Source of the DNA: an uncultured Spirochaetota bacterium
GTDB taxonomy: Bacteria; Spirochaetota; UBA4802; UBA5550
Assembly: GCA_937872225.1 (NCBI GenBank)
Contig: CALMRZ010000028.1
Coordinates: 62,001 to 126,000, forward strand
Reading direction: 5' to 3'
DNA: 64,000 bases
The translations under genes were made by a program, and so were the position numbers. The notes under the pieces were generated by a model. It was not told the origin of the DNA. It saw only the letters and a program-made list of their open reading frames with translations, and made no database searches. This document shows positions 35,506 to 43,224 of the stretch, piece by piece; position 1 is the stretch's first letter, and the number at the start of each line of letters is the position of its first letter.

Positions 35506-36834
35506 ATGACACTGCCGAAATCACATAATTACGATCCCACGCATGTCTTCGATGTCATGGTCATCGGCTCCGGGATCGCCGGGATGGCCGCCTCTCTGTT
35601 TGCCGTGAACCGGAAGCTCTCGACCGTGCAGGCGGGGAGCGTGGGGGGCACCCTCTTTACCAGCGGCCTCTTTGACCTTATCTCGGTATACCCTGTGGGC
35701 GAGAAAAAACTGTGGGAGAATCCCTGGGAGGCCCTGGACGCCATGCGCCGTGACGGATCGCGCCATCCCTACAACCGCATCAGCAAGGAGGACATACAGG
35801 TGTCCTTCGATGAAATGATATCCTTTCTCGGCGCTTCGGGCATGAAGCTGCGTTTCGATCAGAACCGCAATCTCAAGGTCATCACCTCGATGGGGACCAT
35901 CAAATACACCTATTGCGTGCCCGATTCGATGTGGCCCGGCGTCGAGGCCTATGAGACGAAAGCGCCGTGCCTGATCGTCGATTTCAATGGGCTGAAAGAA
36001 TTCAGCGCCCGACAGGTTGCCACGACCCTCAGGGAAGAGTGGCCGGCCCTGCGGTCGCTGCGCGTCGCCTTCCCCGGCATGGCGGGGCGCGACGAGGTCT
36101 TTGCCGCCCACCTGGCCCAGGCGCTGGAACTGTCCGAAACGCGGATTGCCCTTGCCCGGATGGTCAAGCCGGAGCTCGGGGACGCGCGTTTCGTGGGTCT
36201 CCCGGCCGTTCTCGGCATAAAAAGGACCCAGACCATCATCGCGCATCTCGGGAGGCTTCTCGGCGTCCCGGTCTTTGAAATACCCATGATGCCGGCGTCC
36301 GTCCCGGGCTTCAGGCTCAAGGAAATATTTGATTCGGAACTGCCCCAGAAGGGCCTTCTCCGCCTCATAGACAAGCGGGTCATGTCGGTCAATCGCGCTG
36401 AAAACGGGAATTTTCTTCTTAACATCGGCGGCAACAACGAATCGCAGGTAATCCAGGCCAGGTCCGTGATCCTGGCGACCGGAAGGTTCATGGGCAAGGG
36501 GCTTCTCTCCGACCGGCAGGGCATTTTCGAGCCGTTGTTCAACCTTCCGCTCCATCAGCCGGATAACAGGACCGCCTGGCACCATGAAAGGTTTCTGCAT
36601 CCGGCAGGGCACCCGATCAACAGCGCCGGTGTCGATGTCGATGACAGTTTCCGGCCCGTCGACGCGGAAGGCAGGCCGATATACGACAACCTGTTCGCGG
36701 CGGGGACCATCCTTGCCCACCAGGACTGGATGAGGATGAAGTGCGGTTCCGGCCTTGCCATAGCCACCGCCTATGCGGCGGTCACCGCCTTCATCGAGAA
36801 TTTCATGAAACAATCCACCAGGGAAAGCGCGTAA
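35506..36834 (+). CDS. glpB: Anaerobic glycerol-3-phosphate dehydrogenase subunit B
   Basis: 442 residues. Rossmann motif VMVIGSGIAGMAASLFA near residue 18 and the C-terminal FAD-binding YDNLFAAGTILAHQDWM...GSGLAIATAY are typical of GlpB. GlpB binds FMN/FAD and passes electrons from GlpA to the membrane subunit. Its TAA overlaps the next ATG by one base (TAATG), so translation is coupled. Confidence 0.92.
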   Translation: MTLPKSHNYDPTHVFDVMVIGSGIAGMAASLFAVNRKLSTVQAGSVGGTLFTSGLFDLISVYPVGEKKLWENPWEALDAMRRDGSRHPYNRISKEDIQVSFDEMISFLGASGMKLRFDQNRNLKVITSMGTIKYTYCVPDSMWPGVEAYETKAPCLIVDFNGLKEFSARQVATTLREEWPALRSLRVAFPGMAGRDEVFAAHLAQALELSETRIALARMVKPELGDARFVGLPAVLGIKRTQTIIAHLGRLLGVPVFEIPMMPASVPGFRLKEIFDSELPQKGLLRLIDKRVMSVNRAENGNFLLNIGGNNESQVIQARSVILATGRFMGKGLLSDRQGIFEPLFNLPLHQPDNRTAWHHERFLHPAGHPINSAGVDVDDSFRPVDAEGRPIYDNLFAAGTILAHQDWMRMKCGSGLAIATAYAAVTAFIENFMKQSTRESA

Positions 36835-38555
36835 TGATCAAGACTCTGCTCGAATCAACATTCCTTTTTGCGTGTCTGTACATGGCCCTCGGCATCTGCG
36901 CCCTCGGCATCCTGATACGCATCGCGCGCTGGTTTGCCGCCGATATCGGGCCGCGGTCGGCGGTGATCCCGGTATGGATGAGGGTTGCCGCCGCGACAAA
37001 AGGATTTGTCGCAACGGTATTCAGCCTCCGGTTCTTCCTCTTCTTCAAGGTGCTTGTCTTGGATGTCATGCTCCAGGCCCGGATAATCAAGACCGACCTG
37101 TCGCGTTGGATCATGCACATATTCATATTCTTCGGCTTCATGCTGCTGCTCCTCATGCACGCACTGGACGAGCTGGTCACGAAAAAAGTGTTCCCCGAGT
37201 ACTATTCGACCCTGGCCCCGTTTCAGCAGCTGCGGAACGTGTTCGGCCTCATGGTCATCGTCGGCGTCGCCATGGCGATATACCGCCGCGTGCGGCAACG
37301 GGGCCCCATGCTCATCACCAGATATGCCGACCGGTACGCGGTCATCATACTCGCGGTGATCATGATCAGCGGGTTCCTGGTCGAGGCATCGAAGATCACC
37401 TCGGAGAGCGTTTTCAACCGGATGATGAAGGATTTTTCCTCCGCCGGCGGCCCCGCCGACGAGGACGCCATCAAGGCCTTCTGGTCCGGCGAGTACGGCA
37501 CGGTGTTCGCCGACTTCAAGACGCCGGTAACGCCGGAGCTGATCGCGAGGGGAAAACAGCTCAACGATGAAAGCTGCGGCTCCTGCCACGCGCCGACAAA
37601 AACGGCCTTCATTTCCTTTCCCGTGGCCAGGGCGCTCCGTCCCGCCGCGGTGCCCATGGACCGGATACAGGCCGATGTCATTTTATACTATGTCCATGTC
37701 CTGGCCTGCTTCGCCGGCCTTGCCTATCTGCCCTTCAGCAAGTTTTTCCATATCATAACCGATCCCCTGACCATGATCGTGAACGGCATGTCCGACAAGA
37801 AGAAGGTGAACCAGGCCGGCGCCATGCCCCGGAGGGCCATGGAGCTTGACGCCTGCACCAATTGCGGTACCTGCAGCCGCTACTGTTCCGTTGCGCCGGT
37901 GTTTCGGATGACCGGCAACGAGACGATATTGCCGTCGCACAAGATCCGCACCATCAGGTCCCTCAGCTCCGGTAAAAAGACCGGGGCCGATGAACTGCGG
38001 AAGATCTCTGAAGGGGCCTTTATCTGCACGTCGTGCTACCGGTGCACCGAGGTGTGCCCGACCGGCATCAACCTCCAGGACCAGTGGTTCGCATCGAAGG
38101 AACTCCTGGCCGAGAAGGGGTACCCGCTTCCCCACGTGTGGATGAAGCAGTTCAACGCTTCGGAATGGTCCGACCGGATCAGGGCGGGGGAGGCCACCCG
38201 GGAGAAGGACGTTGACACCATCAAGGGCCGCTATTATAATCTCACAGCCGATTCCGACGTGTTCGCCCCCTGCATACAGTGCCAGACCTGCACCAACGTG
38301 TGCCCGGTCGTTGCGGCCCAGACTGACAGGAAGGACGCCGTGGATATAACGCCGCAGAAGATCATGAACCTGCTCCGGCTGGGGCTCAATGACCTCGCCA
38401 TGGGATCGCGGATGGTCTGGGACTGCACCACCTGCTACCAGTGCCAGGAACACTGTCCCCAGGGCATACAGGTTACCGATATAATTTACGAGCTGAAAAA
38501 CAAGGCCTACGGACATTTCAAGAACATAGACAGAACGGCCGGCAACGATTCTTAA
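36834..38555 (+). CDS. Membrane electron-transfer fusion: HdrE/NarI-like cytochrome b, c-type heme site, four [4Fe-4S] clusters (in place of GlpC)
   Basis: 573 residues. Residues 1-200 contain about five membrane segments with paired His (for example His95 and His109) as in NarI/HdrE b-heme proteins. A soluble loop carries CGSCH at 248-252, a c-type heme attachment motif. Another membrane pair with His residues follows (about 285-325). Then come four ferredoxin-type motifs starting at Cys341, Cys398, Cys480 and Cys531, each CxxCxxCxxxCP-like except the first, which ends in Ser. This is two HdrC/GlpC-like double-cluster modules in tandem. E. coli GlpC has one such module and no heme. It lies where glpC is expected, so it probably links GlpAB to quinone or to HdrB. 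Confidence 0.85.
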   Translation: MIKTLLESTFLFACLYMALGICALGILIRIARWFAADIGPRSAVIPVWMRVAAATKGFVATVFSLRFFLFFKVLVLDVMLQARIIKTDLSRWIMHIFIFFGFMLLLLMHALDELVTKKVFPEYYSTLAPFQQLRNVFGLMVIVGVAMAIYRRVRQRGPMLITRYADRYAVIILAVIMISGFLVEASKITSESVFNRMMKDFSSAGGPADEDAIKAFWSGEYGTVFADFKTPVTPELIARGKQLNDESCGSCHAPTKTAFISFPVARALRPAAVPMDRIQADVILYYVHVLACFAGLAYLPFSKFFHIITDPLTMIVNGMSDKKKVNQAGAMPRRAMELDACTNCGTCSRYCSVAPVFRMTGNETILPSHKIRTIRSLSSGKKTGADELRKISEGAFICTSCYRCTEVCPTGINLQDQWFASKELLAEKGYPLPHVWMKQFNASEWSDRIRAGEATREKDVDTIKGRYYNLTADSDVFAPCIQCQTCTNVCPVVAAQTDRKDAVDITPQKIMNLLRLGLNDLAMGSRMVWDCTTCYQCQEHCPQGIQVTDIIYELKNKAYGHFKNIDRTAGNDS

Positions 38556-38615
38556 GAAGGAGCCTCCTGATCGGTCAGATGACCGGAGGAGCGGTACCAT
38601 CAGGATACGGGACAT

Positions 38616-39500
38616 ATGAAATTCGCGTTTTTTAAAGGGTGCAAGATACCGTACTACCTCGGGCAGTACGAGACTTCAACGAGGGCGGTGCTCAAGCCCT
38701 TCGGGGTCCGCCTTGTGGACCTGGAATTCAATTGTTGCGGCTATCCGAACCGGGACCTCTATTTCGAGTCCTTCGTGCTTTCCGCTGCGCGCAACCTGGC
38801 CCTCGCCGAGAAGAAAAAGCTCGATATCGTAACGCCCTGCAAGTGCTGCTACGGCAGCCTCAAGCACGCCGTGCATTACCTCCATGAAAACGAAAAGCTG
38901 CGCAGGGACGTCAATGCGGTGCTGGCCGGGGAAGGGCTTTCCTGGAAGGGAACGATACAAGTGCACCACCTCCTCACGGTGCTCTGCGATGACATCGGCC
39001 TTCCGGCGATATATGCGAGCATCGTCAGGCCCCTGGGCGGGCTCACTGTCGCCGCGCACTACGGCTGTCATGCCCTCAGGCCCAGCAACGTGGTCCACTT
39101 TGACGATCCCCTGGCGCCGTCAATCTTCGAGGACCTCATCGCCGCGACCGGGGCAAAGACCGTTGACTGGCCCCGCCGTCTCGACTGCTGCGGCAACCCG
39201 CTGCTCGGAAAGAATAACGCCCTCTCGCTGTCCCTCATGCGGACAAAAACTTCAGACGCCGCCGAGTCCGGGGCGGACTGCATCTGCACGGCCTGCACAT
39301 ACTGCCAGATACAGTTTGACGCGGTTCAGAGCGCGGAAACCCCCGAGGACCAGCGCGAATCGATGGTCCCCGCGATCCTCTATACCCAGCTCCTCGGCCT
39401 GAGCATGGGACTGTCTGAGAGGTCCCTCGGCATCAGCAGGAACGCGCTCTCCATAGAAAAGCTGGGGCCTGCGTGGAAACTGCTCCCCGGGGCCTTCTGA
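38616..39500 (+). CDS. hdrB: Heterodisulfide reductase subunit B-like protein (two CCG domains)
   Basis: 294 residues. Two Cys-rich CCG domains: the first has the Cys in KGCKIPYYL, NCCGYPN and PCKCCYGS; the second has YGCHALRP, LDCCGNPLL and CTACTYCQ. In methanogen HdrB each CCG domain binds a non-cubane [4Fe-4S] cluster and reduces disulfides. A gap of 60 bases separates it from the membrane fusion gene. Whether it reduces a disulfide here or just carries electrons is unknown. GlpC of E. coli also ends in CCG domains, so HdrB supplies the part missing from the upstream protein. Confidence 0.9.
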   Translation: MKFAFFKGCKIPYYLGQYETSTRAVLKPFGVRLVDLEFNCCGYPNRDLYFESFVLSAARNLALAEKKKLDIVTPCKCCYGSLKHAVHYLHENEKLRRDVNAVLAGEGLSWKGTIQVHHLLTVLCDDIGLPAIYASIVRPLGGLTVAAHYGCHALRPSNVVHFDDPLAPSIFEDLIAATGAKTVDWPRRLDCCGNPLLGKNNALSLSLMRTKTSDAAESGADCICTACTYCQIQFDAVQSAETPEDQRESMVPAILYTQLLGLSMGLSERSLGISRNALSIEKLGPAWKLLPGAF

Positions 39501-39517
39501 CGGCACTGCGGTATTAA

Positions 39518-40447
39518 TCAATGCATCCCCGGCTTTGGCTTGCCGGGATCGGCGGGCGAAGAAGGTTCTTTTTTGTCCAGGATGCGTTCGAGTTCTTTTT
39601 TGTCAAAATGATACTGTCTCGAGCAAAAGGTGCAGGTAACCTCTGCGCCGCCGTCCTTGTCGATCATCTCCCTCAGGTCTTCGCGGCGGAGGCTTGTGAG
39701 CATGCTCCGTATGGCCCTCCGGTCGCACCGGCAGGAGGCCCGGATCGGCCGCGAATCGAGCACCGTCACCGCTTTATTATTGAAGAGCCCCTTTACAACG
39801 TCCACTATATCCGCGCCTTCCTTCAGGCTATCGCCCAGGGACATGTTCATAGAAGATATGTTCTCTTCGACCCCGGCGATGGCTTCTTCAGGCGTCTCGG
39901 GAAATGTCTGGATGAGGATGCCGCCGGAGGACAGTATGGACCCGTCCTGGCCGAGCGTCAGGCCGATGATGACAGCCGAGGGTATCTGCTCCGATACCGT
40001 CAGGTAATAAGCGATATCCCCGGCCACTTCGCCGACGCGAAGGGGTATGACGCTCGTATAGGGCTCCTTCATGCCTATGTCCCTGCGGACCGTAAGGAAC
40101 CCCGCGCCGATCGTTTTCGAGAAGCTGAGGGCCCCGATATCTTCGGCAAGGTCCGGCTGCGGGTTGGCGGCGTAGCCCCGGATGTTGCCGCGGGCGTCGG
40201 CCTGGGCGTGGATTTCCCGTATGGGTCCGCTCCCTTCGATCTTGACCAGCAGGCTCTGCTCGGAATCGGGTTTCAGCATGGCGCTCAGGAGCGCGGCTGC
40301 GGTGATGGTCCTGCCGAGGGCGACCGTGGCGTTGGGAGTGGTATTGTGAAGGGACGTGATTTCCCTGGCGACATTCAGCGATATCACGGTGTAGGCCCGG
40401 AGATTGAGTGGTTCGCAGATGAGTCTTGTCAAACGGTCTTCTGCCAT
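39518..40447 (-). CDS. hslO: Redox-regulated chaperone Hsp33
   Basis: 309 residues. The zinc-binding C-terminal switch is present: CRCDRRAIRSML followed by CTFCSRQYHF (CxC...CxxC). The N-terminal domain has LLSAMLKPDSEQSLLVKIEGSGP and the usual ADARGNIRGYA. Under oxidation it loses zinc, unfolds the linker and binds unfolding proteins. Its start is immediately next to the stop of the Cys-rich exported protein gene, so the two are cotranscribed. Confidence 0.96.
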   Translation of the reverse strand: MAEDRLTRLICEPLNLRAYTVISLNVAREITSLHNTTPNATVALGRTITAAALLSAMLKPDSEQSLLVKIEGSGPIREIHAQADARGNIRGYAANPQPDLAEDIGALSFSKTIGAGFLTVRRDIGMKEPYTSVIPLRVGEVAGDIAYYLTVSEQIPSAVIIGLTLGQDGSILSSGGILIQTFPETPEEAIAGVEENISSMNMSLGDSLKEGADIVDVVKGLFNNKAVTVLDSRPIRASCRCDRRAIRSMLTSLRREDLREMIDKDGGAEVTCTFCSRQYHFDKKELERILDKKEPSSPADPGKPKPGMH

Positions 40448-40448
40448 G

Positions 40449-41603
40449 TTATTTTTCCCCGAGACGTCTGCAACCCTTGTCGGGGTTGGAGCACGAAGCG
40501 CCGCACCGTTCCTCTTCGGTCTGGCAGCAGGTTTCTATAACCCCCTCCCATTTTCTGCCGGTAAGAGAATAACCGCAATATCCCTGTACAATGCATTCAT
40601 AAACGGCTCGGACCTTTGCCGAACGCGGCGGCGCGCCGGGTATTTTCCTGTTTTCGTCGATGACGAACATGACCTGCACCGTGAAGGGCGCCTTTTTGCC
40701 GAAGTTCTCCATCGGATGCCTTTTCACGATGTTGAATTTTTCAATGGCAACGTTGTTCTTCTTCAGCCCATATTCCCTTTCAAGGGCCTCCCTGAGTATC
40801 CCGGCGGCGTCCGCGTCCTGCAGAGCCGGAATGGTGCTCGCCGTTCCCAGGTCGCGGCACATGGTGCCGATATGGCAGTCGGCGATTTCCTTCCCCCTGT
40901 ATATGCAGCTGCTCCTCAGCTGCTCCCATCTGCCGTTCTGGTGCGCCAGGGTGGAGGTTATCAGGCATTCGTAATCCGTCACCGTGTTGTAGATATCATT
41001 GGTAAGGGCCGCCGATATTTTTGACGTAATGCGGTACTCGGGGACGCAAAGCCTCCACACGGCTTTTTTCCCCAGGATGGTTATCTCCCGGACGTGGAGC
41101 CCCGGATATCCGTTAACGAGGGCGTCGGCGATAACTTTTTTCGCGGCCGTGTTGTCAAGGGCGGGGTGCTTTTTTTTGGTCCGGGTGATCTGGGTTGAAG
41201 CCACCTGCATGATATCCAGGAATATCCATTCGGTTTCGAGCCGGTAAAAATACACTTCCCATATGTCGCGCATGGTAATGCCGCAATCGGTCAGTTTCAC
41301 GGTCACGGCGACGCGGTGAGCCTGTGCGGGGACCTTCTGGGCGCCCCGTGTCTCAGTGTATTTTCTTATTGTTCCGGTATGGAGCACCTTTATTTTTTTG
41401 CTCCCCGGAGGGTCCTGGTATACCGCGTTGAATTCCCTGATTACGCGCTCCCGGGGGATAGCGTCCGTTGCTGTCGCGGCTTTCGTTTTTGCCTTCGCAC
41501 CGGCTGGCTTTTGAGGATCTCCGTAAGATCCGACCGCGGCAATGCTGACGGAGATGAGCAGTAACGCAAGGGCCGTTGCGGCCCGTTCCAGTTGTGATGA
41601 CAT
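40449..41603 (-). CDS. Exported Cys-rich protein with repeated domain, unknown function
   Basis: 384 residues from the ATG at 41603, which has GGAGG five bases upstream; an ATG at 41615 is poorly placed. The N terminus is a signal peptide (ALALLLISVSIAAVGS). Three regions of about 100 residues look related, each with strands and a pattern of Tyr-x-Cys ... Gly-x-Trp-Glu ... Cys (for example DYECLITSTLAHQNGRWEQL and YECIVQGYCG...GRKWEGVIETC). The last 25 residues are Cys-rich, with seven Cys. No family recognised. Pairing with the redox chaperone Hsp33 hints at disulfide chemistry, by position only. Confidence 0.75.
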   Translation of the reverse strand: MSSQLERAATALALLLISVSIAAVGSYGDPQKPAGAKAKTKAATATDAIPRERVIREFNAVYQDPPGSKKIKVLHTGTIRKYTETRGAQKVPAQAHRVAVTVKLTDCGITMRDIWEVYFYRLETEWIFLDIMQVASTQITRTKKKHPALDNTAAKKVIADALVNGYPGLHVREITILGKKAVWRLCVPEYRITSKISAALTNDIYNTVTDYECLITSTLAHQNGRWEQLRSSCIYRGKEIADCHIGTMCRDLGTASTIPALQDADAAGILREALEREYGLKKNNVAIEKFNIVKRHPMENFGKKAPFTVQVMFVIDENRKIPGAPPRSAKVRAVYECIVQGYCGYSLTGRKWEGVIETCCQTEEERCGASCSNPDKGCRRLGEK

Positions 41604-41636
41604 CCATGCCTCCATGGGGCGCCCGGTGCGGCGCCG

Positions 41637-42659
41637 CTAGTCCATTATCTGAATATCCGGTACGGGGCCTACGCTGTACCGGACCCCCTTCAGGTTAAAT
41701 CGTTTTTGTATGAAATCGATGTTCTCTTTTCCGCTGCCGACGTATTCCCCGGTATTTGTATCCGGCAGTACCAGGCGGAGGTTTTCCGCAGGTTTACCGC
41801 CGTTACCATGGAGGTGCCGGTCTATCCGGGCCGTCATCATTTCCCTCCGGTGCCTGGCCTTGACCAGAAAGCCGAATGAAGGATGGTAGGGCCCCGCCAC
41901 CACGCTGGCGAGCCGTCCGGGCGGAAGAGGGTGAAGTCCCATGCGGATCACCGGGATGGACCTCGAAAGGAAGATGCGATAGAGGTCCTTGCAGAGCTCC
42001 ACGGCGTCCTCCAGGGACAGGGGAACGTAATCTCCGGCGGTGAAGACCTCTTCAAGGGGGGTGCCTTTGAGAACAACGGCCGGGTAGAGACGGACCGCTG
42101 ACGGTCCCATCCCCGCGGCAATCTGTGCCGATCGCAGGGCGGATGCCCTGGTCTCACCCGGCAGTCCCGGCATCAATTGGATGACGAAGTCAAAGCCGTG
42201 CCTGGTGACGCGCTCGACGGCATGGACGACGTCGCGGACATCGTGCCCCCTGTTTGACTTTAACAGCACGGCGTCATCAAGGGACTGAACGCCGATCTCG
42301 ATGGCAGTCACGCCGTATTTTTTAAGGAGGACGAGGGATTCGTCGGATATATAATCGGGCCTTGTGGAGAGACGTATTCCGTGGATTGTCCTATCTTCAA
42401 GGTGGCGATGGGCCCGTGCCAGGTATGATTCCTGGATATCTTTCCTGATGCCGGTGAAGCTGCCGCCGAAAAAGGCGAGTTCGATGCGGCTGGCGCTGTT
42501 GCGGCCCTGCGGCAGGTAGCGCCGCACCATTTCGTCAACCAGTTCCGGCCCGGGCATAACAGCGGCCGGGGTCGTGCTCCACTGGTCGCAGAAGCTGCAC
42601 CGGTGGGCGCAGCCCAGGTGGGGAACGAAAACCGGTATTGTTATGTGCTGTTTCGCCAT
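41637..42659 (-). CDS. Radical SAM protein, Elp3-like
   Basis: 340 residues. The cluster motif is CAHRCSFC near residue 17, followed by LAFFGGSFTGI, TRPDYISDE and the EIGVQSLDD segment of the Elp3/oxygen-independent coproporphyrinogen oxidase class. There is no acetyltransferase domain, so it is not a full Elp3. It resembles short radical SAM proteins annotated as Elp3-like, of uncertain substrate (tRNA modification is likely for relatives). Stop lies 33 bases from the start of the exported protein gene. Confidence 0.85.
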   Translation of the reverse strand: MAKQHITIPVFVPHLGCAHRCSFCDQWSTTPAAVMPGPELVDEMVRRYLPQGRNSASRIELAFFGGSFTGIRKDIQESYLARAHRHLEDRTIHGIRLSTRPDYISDESLVLLKKYGVTAIEIGVQSLDDAVLLKSNRGHDVRDVVHAVERVTRHGFDFVIQLMPGLPGETRASALRSAQIAAGMGPSAVRLYPAVVLKGTPLEEVFTAGDYVPLSLEDAVELCKDLYRIFLSRSIPVIRMGLHPLPPGRLASVVAGPYHPSFGFLVKARHRREMMTARIDRHLHGNGGKPAENLRLVLPDTNTGEYVGSGKENIDFIQKRFNLKGVRYSVGPVPDIQIMD

Positions 42660-42860
42660 CGTTTTGTATGGTTAAAAAAAGATTATTGGATTTCAAGGAC
42701 TTTTTTGATGTAACCCCGATGAAAAAAAGCGCACCGGGATTATTTTACACGCCATGGCGGTTTTGTATGCCGAAAAAATTATTGACATAAGCTCGCCATA
42801 AATTTTAATGCCTCAAAATCAGGGTCACTGACCGATAGCAGCCCAACAGGAGAGATGAGT

Positions 42861-43145
42861 ATGCCGACGTATGAATATGAATGCCTGGAATGCAAAAACA
42901 GGTTTGATGTGTTCCAGTCGATGAATGACGCGCCCGTCGCGAATTGCGTGAAATGCGGCGGAAAGGTCCGTAAACTGTTCAATACCGCGGGCATTATTTT
43001 CAAGGGATCCGGCTTCTACGTCAATGACTACAAAAAGAACGGAGACGGCAAAAAGGATTTCGGCAAGGGAAACGGTTCAGAAAAAAATTCAACCACCGCC
43101 GCCGATTCCTGCCCGGCCGGGTGCGCCGGCGGCGCAGCGGAGTGA
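42861..43145 (+). CDS. FmdB-type zinc ribbon protein
   Basis: 94 residues. N-terminal zinc ribbon MPTYEYECLECKNRFDVFQSM ... NCVKCGGKVRKLF (two CxxC pairs) followed by GIIFKGSGFYVNDYKK, the standard FmdB pattern, and a low-complexity C terminus rich in Gly, Lys, Ser and Cys. Family members were named as putative regulators; function is not settled. The ATG at 42861 lies seven bases from AGGAGA, whereas the upstream ATG at 42855 is too close to it. Confidence 0.92.
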   Translation: MPTYEYECLECKNRFDVFQSMNDAPVANCVKCGGKVRKLFNTAGIIFKGSGFYVNDYKKNGDGKKDFGKGNGSEKNSTTAADSCPAGCAGGAAE

Positions 43146-43194
43146 TATTCCTTCCGCTCCCCGCGGCTGATTGAACAACTGCATGATTCCGATG

Positions 43195-43224
43195 AAGAGC
43201 CCCCTTGGGAGGGGGCTCTTTTTT
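43195..43224 (+). terminator. Intrinsic terminator after the FmdB-type gene
   Basis: Perfect ten-base stem aagagccccc (43195-43204) and gggggctctt (43211-43220), loop of six, then TTTT. Its T run overlaps the stop codon of the convergent gene (43223-43225). Confidence 0.9.
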
